The notes under the pieces were generated by a model. That model was not told the DNA's origin. It saw only the letters and a list, made by a program, of their open reading frames with translations, and ran no database searches. Of a stretch of DNA of 64,000 nucleotides, positions 25,137-32,579 are shown in pieces. Positions within the stretch are counted from its first letter, which is position 1, and each line of letters starts with the position of its first letter. The position numbers and the translations under genes are program-made. Source of the DNA: Nitrospiraceae bacterium (GTDB taxonomy: Bacteria > Nitrospirota > Nitrospiria > Nitrospirales > Nitrospiraceae); the NCBI GenBank assembly GCA_919902665.1, contig CAKKRK010000020.1, positions 124,001 to 188,000 on the forward strand, in the 5' to 3' direction.

Positions 25137-26024
25137 TCAGCGAAGCTCGTACGTAATCGTCGAGCGCTGATTGTTCCGGAGCATGTCGAGCTTGACGATC
25201 TGCTCATTCTTCAGTTGTTGCAATAAATTCAACATGGTACTGGGATCGCGAATATCGACTCCATTGACTCGCTGCAGGACATCTCCCGTCTGGACCCCAA
25301 TTTTTTCATAGAAACTGGTCGGTGCAATATAGTCCAGGCGAAACCCGTTGACGCTTCCGTTTACCATATGTGGTGCGGCTCTGGCTTGAGATAAAAGTTT
25401 CGGCAGATCGCTCATGGCCTGCTCCACTTCACGGCGGTCGACGACTTTGCGGAGCGGAACGCCGGCGGTTGGTTGCTGAACGGCAGACGGCGGGGTACCA
25501 GTAGCACCGCCTGGTACCGGTGGGTGCTCCAACAGCGCCAGCTCTAATAATTCCTCTAGGTCGCCCTGGCGGACCAAGATTCCATTCCGCCGAATCTCAC
25601 TCACTTCTCCAAGATCAAGGATTTGATCATGGACACGATACAGGGCCTGTTGTTTGGAGGCCATCTCCTCGACGATCGCAAAGACACCGCGCTGATCGCC
25701 AAACACGATACCGAGCAAGCGCATCCTGGCCGCTAAGCCGAGCGACGCTCGAACTGGGGTTCCGGAGGGTCCTCGACCGTTTGCATTCGTGACTCCACTC
25801 TGCGGCGCGGTGGGGAGGACGAACAGGCCGCTGGAGCGCACATCCTCCACTGCCTGGGTCGGTGAATAGGAGGCGAGTAACGACGAGCCAGTCGATTGTG
25901 TCTCACCGGATGCCACCGAATGTGTCGGAATCACATATAATGCATCGGCAACAAAGGCATTGATAGAGTGGGCGATTAGGAGACCACTTCCGACCAGACA
26001 GATGAAGAGCCCGATGCGACGCAT
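25137..26024 (-). CDS. gspC: Type II secretion clamp protein GspC (PDZ)
   Basis: GspC bridges the inner-membrane platform and the outer-membrane secretin. I start at MRRIGLFICLVGSGLLIAHSINAFV (ATG 26024), right before the membrane helix; upstream in-frame Met codons give longer forms. A homology-region domain (LGLAARMRLLGIVFGDQRGVFAIVEE...) is followed by a Pro/Thr linker and a C-terminal PDZ domain (VNGFRLDYIAPTSFYEKIGVQTGDVLQRVNGVDI). It is the first gene of the minus-strand operon. The secretin gene gspD, usually next to it, is absent. Confidence 0.88.
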   Translation of the reverse strand: MRRIGLFICLVGSGLLIAHSINAFVADALYVIPTHSVASGETQSTGSSLLASYSPTQAVEDVRSSGLFVLPTAPQSGVTNANGRGPSGTPVRASLGLAARMRLLGIVFGDQRGVFAIVEEMASKQQALYRVHDQILDLGEVSEIRRNGILVRQGDLEELLELALLEHPPVPGGATGTPPSAVQQPTAGVPLRKVVDRREVEQAMSDLPKLLSQARAAPHMVNGSVNGFRLDYIAPTSFYEKIGVQTGDVLQRVNGVDIRDPSTMLNLLQQLKNEQIVKLDMLRNNQRSTITYELR

Positions 26025-26149
26025 ATGTTGATGAGGGATTGGTGGCACGATATGTTCTCTGGTTCTACCTGCCTCATGGTACATGGCCCATATTGGTGGC
26101 CGCAAGAATCTTTTGGCAACTTCTTTTAGGTCATGAGTAGACAAAGGGA

Positions 26150-26599
26150 CCGAAGCACGCAATAATCTCTTCCTTGCCTAATCATTCTGGTGCTCATCCG
26201 GAAATGCGTGGCAGACAGGGACGAGGGACAGGCTTCGATGACGCTTTGGGGAGATGGGTCGCCGAGCCGGGGGTTTTTATATGTCGAGGATGCGGCCGAG
26301 GGCGTTCTTTTAGCGGCTGAACAGTATGAGGGGAGTCTCCCTGTCAACTTGTGGACAGGGGAAGAAATCGCTATCCGTGATTTAGCGACCCTGATTGCTA
26401 CCGAAGTTGGCTTTGCAGGACACATTCAATGGGATACCTCCAAGCCGAACGGACAGCCGTAGCGCTGTCTGGAGGTGAGTCGAGCCAAGCTAAGCAGCTT
26501 TTTTAATTTCAAGCTCAACACGGCTTGCGCGACGGGTTGAAAAAGACGGTCCAGTGGTTTCACGCCAATTGTAAGACGATACGGGAAGTGCAGTTCTGA
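26150..26599 (+). pseudogene. Decayed GDP-L-fucose synthase (fcl/wcaG) 3' remnant
   Basis: The frame from 26190 encodes LIRKCVADRDEGQASMTLWGDGSPSRGFLYVEDAAEGVLLAAE...VNLWTGEEIAIRDLATLIA, the C-terminal half of GDP-4-keto-6-deoxymannose epimerase/reductase. TAG follows NGQP, but homology continues as RCLEVSRAK. After a further frameshift the end reads LRDGLKKTVQWFHANCKTIREVQF. The N-terminal Rossmann half is missing. A degraded NH-x-LIRK continuation may start near 26180. The gene once made a GDP-fucose precursor for the adjacent polysaccharide locus and is now non-functional. Confidence 0.85.
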
Positions 26600-26760
26600 C
26601 AGGATGGTGAAAAAGTCTGCCAGCGGCGTTGCCTGTCTTGCCGAACCGGTCCGCGCAGGCAGGTCGTATCGCTCAGGGGCTCACTATACCGAAGCATACG
26701 TCTCAAAGTCTTTCAAGATAGATCGATTGGAATTATGCCCGAGTTGAGATGAGGTGAACA

Positions 26761-27864
26761 GTGAAGCGTATCGATATCATTGCCGGAGCCAGGCCCAACT
26801 TCATGAAGATCGCCCCGATCATCGATGCCCTGAAGGCAGCAGAGAAGCGCGGTGGCCCTCTACGGTACCGATTGATTCATACGGGCCAGCATTATGACCG
26901 TGCCATGTCAGGCAGCTTCTTTGAAGAACTTGGGATTCCTGATCCGGACATCAATCTCGAGGTGGGATCGGGTACTCAGGCTGAGCAAACTGCCGGGATT
27001 ATGGTCGGGTACGAGAAGGTCCTCTTGAAGGAGAGGAGTGACCTCTGTCTGGTTGTCGGTGATGTGACATCCACGATGGCCTGTTCCATCGCGGCGCGAA
27101 AACTGGGTGTGCCGGTGGCTCATGTCGAAGGCGGGATTCGGTCTGGGGATTGGACGATGCCGGAGGAAATCAACCGGGTGGTAACCGACTCCATTACCAA
27201 TTGGTTTTTTACAACGAGCGAAACGGCCAACGACCATTTACGCCGTGCCGGTGTCACCGACGATCGAATCTTTTTTGTGGGCAACACCATGATCGACACG
27301 TTGCTCAAACAGTTGCCTCGATTGCGTCAGCCGGCCTGCTGGGAGTCACTCACATTACAACCCGGTCACTATATGGTCATCACACTCCATCGTCCGGCCA
27401 ATGTGGATGGAGAACAACAATTGCTCCGACTGCTGCGAGCCATTGCCGATGGAACTAGCGGCCTGCCCGTTATCTTTCCGGTCCATCCCAGGACGGCTAA
27501 GAATCTGAGAGACACGGGGAATACGCTTCCGTCAATGCACTACGTCGATCCACTGGGCTATTTGGAATTCAACTATCTGGTGAAGCATGCCAAAGGTGTG
27601 ATCACCGACTCGGGAGGTATTACCGAGGAAACGACGGTACTTGGTGTGCCCTGTCTCACCCTGCGTGACAACACTGAACGTCCTGAGACCATCACCATCG
27701 GCACCAACGAACTGATCGGGACTGATCCGAGCAAGCTTCCTCCAGCACTCGGGCGATTGATGGCAGGACAATGGAAGAAAGGGGCGATCCCACCGCTGTG
27801 GGATGGCAAAGCGGCGGAGCGGATTGTGGAGCAGTTGGAGAGACTGCTGCTCACAGGTTGTTGA
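26761..27864 (+). CDS. wecB: UDP-N-acetylglucosamine 2-epimerase (non-hydrolysing)
   Basis: WecB interconverts UDP-GlcNAc and UDP-ManNAc in the cytoplasm for polysaccharide synthesis. The 367-residue protein starts at GTG with GAGGTGAAC upstream. IAGARPNFMKIAPII, LIHTGQHYD, GDVTSTMACSIAARKLGVP, HVEGGIRSGDWTMPEEINRV, TLHRPANVD and DSGGITEETTVLGVPCLTLR are the family blocks, including UDP- and sugar-binding residues. It is intact and complete. Its last roughly 60 codons recur in fragmentary form several times in the next 4.5 kb, which is listed as a finding. Confidence 0.94.
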   Translation: MKRIDIIAGARPNFMKIAPIIDALKAAEKRGGPLRYRLIHTGQHYDRAMSGSFFEELGIPDPDINLEVGSGTQAEQTAGIMVGYEKVLLKERSDLCLVVGDVTSTMACSIAARKLGVPVAHVEGGIRSGDWTMPEEINRVVTDSITNWFFTTSETANDHLRRAGVTDDRIFFVGNTMIDTLLKQLPRLRQPACWESLTLQPGHYMVITLHRPANVDGEQQLLRLLRAIADGTSGLPVIFPVHPRTAKNLRDTGNTLPSMHYVDPLGYLEFNYLVKHAKGVITDSGGITEETTVLGVPCLTLRDNTERPETITIGTNELIGTDPSKLPPALGRLMAGQWKKGAIPPLWDGKAAERIVEQLERLLLTGC

Positions 27865-27902
27865 TACGGGACTGGCTCCGCAGTCTTCGGCGGTGCTTGT
27901 CC

Positions 27903-27918
27903 CAGTATCCTGATACTG
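27903..27918 (+). promoter_or_regulatory. Palindrome CAGTATC-CT-GATACTG upstream of DUF2442 gene
   Basis: Perfect 7-bp arms with a 2-nt centre lie about 17 nt before the DUF2442 ATG. An identical copy occurs at 31031-31046 before a truncated copy of the same gene. It could be an operator for an autoregulated small module, or just part of the duplicated block. Confidence 0.45.
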
Positions 27919-27934
27919 ATTCTGGAGGCATGGC

Positions 27935-28216
27935 ATGAACACTGCGGCGAAGATCGTTGACCCTCGCGCCATGACCGTTGAAGTCACCGACGATGAGATC
28001 ATTGCGCATTTGGTGGATGGACGGACAATCAGCGTACCGTTGGTCTGGTCATGGCGTTTATCGGAAGCAACTCAGGAGCAGCGACAACATTGGGAAATCC
28101 TTGGCGACGGTCAGGGGGTTCATTGGCCTGATATCGACGAAGATATCAGCGCTGAGGGCATGCTGCACGGAGCTCCGGCTCATCGTCCCAGAACATCCAC
28201 AGGACACGCGGCCTAA
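27935..28216 (+). CDS. DUF2442 protein
   Basis: A 93-residue protein. ISVPLVWSWRLSEATQEQRQHW and GVHWPDIDEDISAEGMLHG match the DUF2442 pattern. DUF2442 proteins often pair with DUF4160 proteins in small toxin-antitoxin-like modules; here the partner is missing. CTGGAGGC precedes the ATG. It is preceded by a palindrome and follows wecB by 70 nt. The first 13 codons recur at 31063 in a truncated copy. Biochemical function is unknown. Confidence 0.8.
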   Translation: MNTAAKIVDPRAMTVEVTDDEIIAHLVDGRTISVPLVWSWRLSEATQEQRQHWEILGDGQGVHWPDIDEDISAEGMLHGAPAHRPRTSTGHAA

Positions 28217-28690
28217 CCTGACTGAGCTCCTCACGCACAAACGCCGAGAAGGCTATCTGTAAGGAGGAGGCGGCAGAGAAACAATACTCCTGGGGAAGAA
28301 ACGGCGATCCTTTGCCACAACACCGAACGCCCTGAGACCATCACCATCGGCACCAATGAACTGATCGGTGCTGACCCGAGCAAACTGCCTCCGGCCCTGG
28401 CCGGATTGATGGCTGGACAGTGGAAGAAAGGCGCGATTCCGCAAAATGGGATGGGAAGGCGGCGGAACGGATCGCGGAGCAGTTGGAGCGGATACTGGCG
28501 AGAACTGAGGTGGGGGTAAGCAGGAAGCGCGTGCTTCGGTCTTGCCTGATAGCGAGACTTCCCATAGAGTAGGAGCGGCCCGTGCGCCTGGTCTCGTCAC
28601 ACATGAGTAATACATGCAGCACAACACTGCCGCACAGCATCATCTGAATCGATGAACAGGGACTGAAACTCCGATGGCATGGAGGAAACC
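28217..28690 (+). other. Gene-free stretch containing a wecB-tail fragment
   Basis: Apart from the wecB 3'-end copy at 28317-28500 I see no convincing gene here. Short ORFs across it are chimeric or out of frame with the fragment. Confidence 0.6.
28317..28500 (+). pseudogene. wecB 3'-end fragment, copy B
   Basis: The fragment encodes NTERPETITIGTNELIGADPSKLPPALAG and then, after a 1-nt deletion relative to wecB (near 28441), a frame-shifted WDGKAAERIAEQLERILA. It is homologous to but clearly diverged from the intact wecB tail (27670-27850), so it is not a recent duplicate. Nothing of the rest of wecB is present. Confidence 0.8.
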
Positions 28691-28918
28691 ATGAAGGAAT
28701 TGGATCGTATCACCATGGACCCAGCAGTCATGGGAGGGAAACCCTGTATCCGGGGTATGCGAGTGACCGTCGGGACTATCGTTGGCTTAATGGCGGCGGG
28801 GAAAGTGATTGAGGAGGTGTTGGCAGCCTATCCCTACATCGAACGGGAAGATATCTTGCAAGCCTTAACCTACGCAGCCTGGAGATCGGAAGAAAAGGAT
28901 CTTCCCTTGGTCTCCTGA
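28691..28918 (+). CDS. DUF433 protein (putative antitoxin)
   Basis: I start at ATG 28691, which has GGAGG five nt upstream (the ORF's first ATG at 28679 precedes that site). The 75-residue protein has MDPAVMGGKPCIRGMRVTVGTIVGLM and EVLAAYPYIEREDILQALTYA, the DUF433 helix-turn-helix-like signature of VapB-like antitoxins. It overlaps the downstream PIN-like gene by one nucleotide (TGATG). It would bind its own promoter and neutralise the partner; this is family knowledge, not shown here. Confidence 0.85.
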   Translation: MKELDRITMDPAVMGGKPCIRGMRVTVGTIVGLMAAGKVIEEVLAAYPYIEREDILQALTYAAWRSEEKDLPLVS

Positions 28919-29283
28919 TGAAATTCCTCATCGATATGAATCTCTCGCCTGACTTGTTAGACCCATTCGCCGCAGAAGGGTGGGACGCTATGCACTGGGC
29001 GACCGTCGGCGAGCCTTGTGCTACCGATGACGTTATTATGAAATGGGCCAGAGACAATGCCTATGTGATCGTGACGCACGATCTTGATTTCTCAGCATTG
29101 CTCGCGGCAACACGGGCAATCGGCCCAAGCGTCATCCAAGTGCGCACACAGAATGTTCTGCCCGACGCGCTTCGAATCGTGCTCATCAATGCAATCAAGC
29201 AATTCCGCCGGGAACTCGAAGAAGGGGCGCTGATTTCCATTGACCTCCAACGCGCCAGAGCACGCGTCTTACCATTCGAATAG
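28918..29283 (+). CDS. DUF5615 PIN-like protein (putative toxin)
   Basis: A 121-residue protein. MKFLIDMNLSPDLL carries the first acidic residue, WARDNAYVIVTHDLDFSALLA the second cluster, and ARVLPF ends the domain. This is the DUF5615/Mut7-C-like PIN fold, which often pairs with DUF433. The acidic residues typical of a PIN nuclease site (Asp6, Asp in THDLDF) are present, so RNase activity is possible. It is translationally coupled to the DUF433 gene. Confidence 0.83.
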   Translation: MKFLIDMNLSPDLLDPFAAEGWDAMHWATVGEPCATDDVIMKWARDNAYVIVTHDLDFSALLAATRAIGPSVIQVRTQNVLPDALRIVLINAIKQFRRELEEGALISIDLQRARARVLPFE

Positions 29284-29332
29284 TGGGGAAATCTAAGTGT
29301 TGCACAGGTCGTTCTTGAATAGGCTTCCTGCA

Positions 29333-29448
29333 TCGTGCCTCACCTTGCGTGACAACACCGAGCGGCCTGAAACCATCACGATTGGCACCAATGAACTGAT
29401 CGGGACTGATCCAAGCAAGCTTCCACCCGCGCTGGCGCGATTGATGTC
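29333..29448 (+). pseudogene. wecB 3'-end fragment, copy C (left half, split by IS)
   Basis: The fragment encodes SCLTLRDNTERPETITIGTNELIGTDPSKLPPALARLM and then stops abruptly at the IS end. The continuation (QWKKGAIPAKWDGKAAERIVEQL) resumes at 30887 beyond the element. The two halves form one fragment interrupted by the IS. Confidence 0.8.
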
Positions 29449-29604
29449 TGTACCGCTTCTGATTTCTTGGACACGGTTGTTGCCATATTGGCCCCGACCT
29501 TGCGGGGCGCCTCGTTCGACGATCGTCGTTCCTGAGCCAACGCTGTGCGTCGTATTTTCTCGCCCACCCGGTGAATCCGCTGATGACCTGAGGTTCTCGT
29601 GCTC

Positions 29605-30501
29605 TCATGCGGCTGCCGATGGGCTCAGGAAGTCTTGCCGCACCTGAGCCGGGGAGCGAAACCCATGCCGCTCGACGAGCCACTGCTCATTATAGAGCCG
29701 CAACCAGTCGTGGAGGGCGCGGCGGAGATCCTCGACGGTCTGGAACGTGCGCACCCACAGCAGCTGCTCCTTGAGCGTCCGAATGAACCGCTCCGCAACC
29801 CCGTTGCCTTCTGGGGCACGCACGAACGCCGGACTCGACGTCATTCCGAGAAACCGGAGTTCAGTCTGGAATGCCTCGCTCATATACTGACTGCCGTGAT
29901 CATGCCGCACCTGCACGCCCGTCGCACGGCCAGCCGAGAACACGCCGAACTGCTGGCGCACCCCTTGGCGGATGGGTTCCAAGGCCTCAAAACGGGTGGC
30001 CCGGGTCGCCGCATGAATCCCCACCCCTTCGAGCGTGCAATGATCGATGGCCACGAAGACGGTCACGGAGCCATCCTCCACCGTGACGGTGCTGGTGGCA
30101 TCGGTGCCCCACATCTGATTCGGGCGCTCGGTCGTGATCGTGCCGTCGTGGACCCGTGGCCCCAAGACACGCGGCGCCCGGCTGGGAGCCAAGAGGTCAG
30201 CCTGCCGCATGAGCCGCAGCACCCGTAGTTTGGACGTACGAATCCCCTGCGCCCGCAGCCGTGCCCACACTTTGCGGTGCCCTTCCCCGAGAAACGGCGA
30301 GGCGGCAAGCACCTGCCGAATGTGCCCGGTGAGCACCTCGTCGGTGTACGCCGTCTTCGGGCCTCGCTTGGCTGGTGCGCCGTGCGACTGAGCTACGCGC
30401 TCTTGCTGGTGATAGAACGTCGACCGACGCACGCCCCATTCCTGACAGACTCGCACCACACCATACGGGCGATTCATGGAAAGCGACGTGGTGTGGCTCA
30501 T
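29605..30501 (-). CDS. IS3-family transposase OrfB (DDE integrase core)
   Basis: A 298-residue transposase. The N-terminal helix-turn-helix-like region (MNRPYGVVRVCQEWGVRRSTFYHQQ) is followed by an HTH_21-like segment (GEGHRKVWARLRAQGI) and the rve core. The DDE residues are visible in MWGTDATST, VRHDHGSQYMS and NGVAERFIRTLKEQ. Its ATG overlaps the orfA TGA (ATGA), so coupling is by overlap rather than an obvious programmed frameshift. Confidence 0.93.
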   Translation of the reverse strand: MSHTTSLSMNRPYGVVRVCQEWGVRRSTFYHQQERVAQSHGAPAKRGPKTAYTDEVLTGHIRQVLAASPFLGEGHRKVWARLRAQGIRTSKLRVLRLMRQADLLAPSRAPRVLGPRVHDGTITTERPNQMWGTDATSTVTVEDGSVTVFVAIDHCTLEGVGIHAATRATRFEALEPIRQGVRQQFGVFSAGRATGVQVRHDHGSQYMSEAFQTELRFLGMTSSPAFVRAPEGNGVAERFIRTLKEQLLWVRTFQTVEDLRRALHDWLRLYNEQWLVERHGFRSPAQVRQDFLSPSAAA

Positions 30502-30821
30502 CGCGTCGACCTCCCGGTAGCTAAAGGGGGGCCACCTCGTAACCGCTGGACCGCTTCCCGCGACAGTGCCAAGCGCATCGTCAAATCCCCAACCATGGCC
30601 TTCAGCCGTGCGAGTTCGTCGTCGCGGCCATTGTCAGCCCGGCTCTTCAACCCGGCCTGCCCACTGGCTACAAACTGGTCCCGCCACTCCGACACCGTCG
30701 CGGCGGTGATCCCCGCTTCACGGGAGACCAGATCGAGATCGTCGCCACGCAGCACGCGGAGCACCACGTCCATCTTCTTGCGCGAGGAAAACCGGCCTCG
30801 CTCTGCCTTCGATTTCGCCAT
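30498..30821 (-). CDS. IS3-family transposase OrfA (HTH_Tnp_1)
   Basis: I start at MAKSKAERGRFSSRKKMDVVL (ATG 30821), with GGAGG upstream; the track's longer ORF reads through the IS end into flanking DNA. The 107-residue protein has a helix-turn-helix (LDLVSREAGITAATVSEWRDQF) and a leucine-zipper-like tail (DDELARLKAMVGDLTMRLAL), the normal OrfA layout for binding the IS ends. Confidence 0.9.
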   Translation of the reverse strand: MAKSKAERGRFSSRKKMDVVLRVLRGDDLDLVSREAGITAATVSEWRDQFVASGQAGLKSRADNGRDDELARLKAMVGDLTMRLALSREAVQRLRGGPPLATGRSTR

Positions 30822-30886
30822 AAACACCTCCATCACTGAAGGGCAGTATGCCCCAATGGGGTGTCCAAAGAAATCGTGGGGCGGAG

Positions 30887-31101
30887 GATGTCCGGGCAGT
30901 GGAAGAAAGGGGCGATTCCTGCCAAATGGGATGGCAAGGCGGCGGAGCGGATTGTAGAGCAGTTGGAGAGACTGCTGCTCCCAGGCTGTTGACAGGGGAC
31001 CGGCTCTGCCGTCTTCGGCGGTGCCTGTCCCAGTATCCTGATACTGATCATGGAGGCCTGGCATGAACACTGCGGCGAAGATCGTTGACCCCACGGCTAT
31101 G
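30887..31101 (+). pseudogene. wecB 3'-end (right half of copy C) plus truncated DUF2442 start
   Basis: The sequence resumes the split wecB tail (GQWKKGAIPAKWDGKAAERIVEQLERLLLPGC, then TGA). It continues with the same intergenic block as after intact wecB, including the CAGTATC palindrome, and the first codons of DUF2442 (MNTAAKIVDPTAM). It breaks off into unrelated sequence at about 31100. This copy is much closer to the intact wecB-DUF2442 junction than copy B. Confidence 0.82.
31031..31046 (+). promoter_or_regulatory. Second copy of the CAGTATC palindrome
   Basis: Identical to the palindrome at 27903-27918, at the same distance from a DUF2442-like ATG, although this DUF2442 copy is truncated. 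Confidence 0.45.
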
Positions 31102-31364
31102 CGCTGGAGGGTTGAGGCGAGCACCTGCACGCGAGGCTGGCGGGACGAGCGAGACCGATGCAACAGGGCGTGCCGAGTTTTAAGTTGGGGAGATGTGAGC
31201 CGCGGGAGGTGGGAAGCCGGAAGAGAAATTGGGAGCATCCAGAGCAGTCGAGGTAAGATGATCGGCCGCGCTTGACGCATCCCTTCGAGTATGGGAATGT
31301 TGGGTGACGGTACCGCAGGACAATCGAGCTTGTTACGTTGTCGTTAGATGTTCGCAGAACGGTT

Positions 31365-31625
31365 ATGACGACAATTCTGCAGATTCTCGGTTGGCGTTTG
31401 TTTTTCTACGCAAACGAAGGAAATGAGCCCCCGCACGTGCATGTGCGAAAAGCCGAGAAGGAATGCAAGTACTGGCTGGATCGGGAGGGCTATGACCTCG
31501 AGGAGGCGTTTTCCTATCAAATGACGGCACGAGACACACGTGAGGTAAGAAAGATTGTGTTTGAACATTTCGACTACATTCTCCAACAGTGGGATGAGTT
31601 TGAGCGGAGGAAGAAGAATGGGTAA
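31365..31625 (+). CDS. DUF4160 protein
   Basis: I start at ATG 31365 (MTTILQILGWRLFFYANEGNEPPHVHVRKAEKECKYWLD), where DUF4160 homology begins. The HVHV/HIHV block and the C-terminal EVRKIVFEHFDYILQQWDEF are typical. The 86-residue length is normal. It overlaps the DUF2442 gene by 8 nt, the usual DUF4160-DUF2442 pairing. The pair is often regarded as a toxin-antitoxin-like module; the activity is not established here. Confidence 0.82.
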   Translation: MTTILQILGWRLFFYANEGNEPPHVHVRKAEKECKYWLDREGYDLEEAFSYQMTARDTREVRKIVFEHFDYILQQWDEFERRKKNG

Positions 31626-31872
31626 CTATCACAACGTGACAGAGATTGTCGTCGAAGAGGGTCGGTTGCGCCTTGAAGTGGACGGGGAAAGGCTTTCCTT
31701 TCCACTCGCGGAGTTGTCTGATCGGCTCGCCGCATCGACACCGGAACAGCAGCATGTATGCGAGGTGAGTCCATCGGGATACGGCATTCGTTGGCCGCTC
31801 ATCGACGAGGATTTATCGATCGACGGATTGATGGGTATTCGGCACGAACCGAGTAAGAAAGCCTGCGCATAA
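31618..31872 (+). CDS. DUF2442 protein, second intact copy
   Basis: I start at ATG 31618 (MGNYHNVTEIVVEEGRL) with GGAGG at 31606-31610. The 84-residue protein has LSFPLAELSDRLAASTPEQ and YGIRWPLIDEDLSIDGLMGI, matching DUF2442. It is only distantly similar to the DUF2442 protein at 27935, so it was probably acquired separately. It overlaps the DUF4160 gene, indicating a co-translated pair. Confidence 0.8.
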   Translation: MGNYHNVTEIVVEEGRLRLEVDGERLSFPLAELSDRLAASTPEQQHVCEVSPSGYGIRWPLIDEDLSIDGLMGIRHEPSKKACA

Positions 31873-32156
31873 CGTGGTGCTCTATCTCACTCCTTTCCGC
31901 CTGTCACCGTGTCTGATGCCGACGTCGACCGGCTCAAATTGACACTCGCTTCGTGATCAGCAGAAATCTTCGACTATCCCGGTCTCTTTCTTCTATGTGT
32001 CGCGCCGGACAACGCAGCACGGGAACTTCTCTTCCGACACCGCCGCTCATGATTGCTGAAGCTGAAGGAAGACGGTGGTCAATCAATTAAATGGCATGTA
32101 CGATTCAAGATCCTATCTCTGACGGTCCTCGCGTGAGCCTTCTTTAACCAAAGGCA

Positions 32157-32204
32157 CCAAACAGACCAAAGAAACCAGACAGACCAGAAAGACCAGACAG
32201 ACCA
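32157..32204 (+). repeat. Degenerate 9-bp tandem repeat (AGACCAGAA-type)
   Basis: About five imperfect units (AGACCAAAG, AAACCAGAC, AGACCAGAA, AGACCAGAC) run directly into the wecB tail fragment. The units are too short and contiguous for a CRISPR. Confidence 0.7.
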
Positions 32205-32215
32205 ACCTGCCGGGT

Positions 32216-32343
32216 CTTGCGCCATTGATGGGAGGACAATGGAAGAAAGGGGCGATTCCTGCGAAATGGGATGGCAAGGCGGCGGAGCGGATTGTGGAGT
32301 GTTTGGAGCGAGTGCTGGCGTGGGTAGATAATGCTTGCTTCTA
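32216..32343 (+). pseudogene. wecB 3'-end fragment, last copy
   Basis: The fragment encodes LAPLMGGQWKKGAIPAKWDGKAAERIVECLERVLA and stays open to TAA at 32341. It holds only the last roughly 35 codons of a wecB-like gene, with no start and no other wecB sequence. It is the furthest downstream member of the fragment series. Confidence 0.78.
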
Positions 32344-32562
32344 AGCAGCGCTGTACTAATAGGGTCGTGCTTGATCTGAAAATTCGTCAATCAATCTGTG
32401 AAGCCTGTCCAGAATAGCTCCCGCGTTTCTGCACGCTCCAATTTGAACGTCTCTGGACGGTCTTACCTTTGTTCACGTAAGGCACGTTCCCTAACCTAGT
32501 CTTGCAACGCGCTGATTCATTGCATCCTTCAAATCCATTCCTCTGGCCCAAGCCGTGCTGAT

Positions 32563-32579
32563 ATGAAAACCGTTTTCAT
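32563..32579 (+). promoter_or_regulatory. Operator-like palindrome ATGAAAAC-C-GTTTTCAT
   Basis: Perfect 8-bp arms with a 1-nt centre; the flanks CTGA and TCAG extend the symmetry imperfectly. It lies in the AT-rich region about 270 nt upstream of the first glycosyltransferase gene. A regulator-binding site is plausible but unproven. Confidence 0.4.

Larger units (their letters stand above)
29449..30886 (-). mobile_element. IS3-type insertion sequence
   Basis: A 1438-bp element with imperfect terminal inverted repeats: the left end contains CTGATTTCTTGGACAC and the right end, reversed, CGATTTCTTTGGACAC. It carries orfA and orfB on the minus strand and is flanked by GATGTC at 29443-29448 and 30887-30892, a candidate 6-bp target duplication. 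It splits a wecB tail fragment. Both ORFs are open, so it may still be mobile. Confidence 0.85.

Noticed and set aside
29297-29647. 116-aa ORF crossing a wecB tail and the IS end
   Set aside because: A chimera created by the IS insertion; the first part is wecB-derived and the second is IS terminus, with no start signal.
31063-31275. 70-aa ORF beginning like DUF2442
   Set aside because: Only the first 13 codons match DUF2442 and the remainder is unrelated low-complexity sequence; treated as a truncated copy.
32157-32204. Tandem repeats considered as a CRISPR array
   Set aside because: Units are 9 bp, contiguous and degenerate with no spacers, and no cas genes are present. The heptamer tracts fail for the same reason.
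27640-32343. wecB tails as att sites of one integrative element
   Set aside because: No integrase or excisionase gene lies between the copies, and the copies are too diverged in length and sequence to be a clean attL/attR pair.
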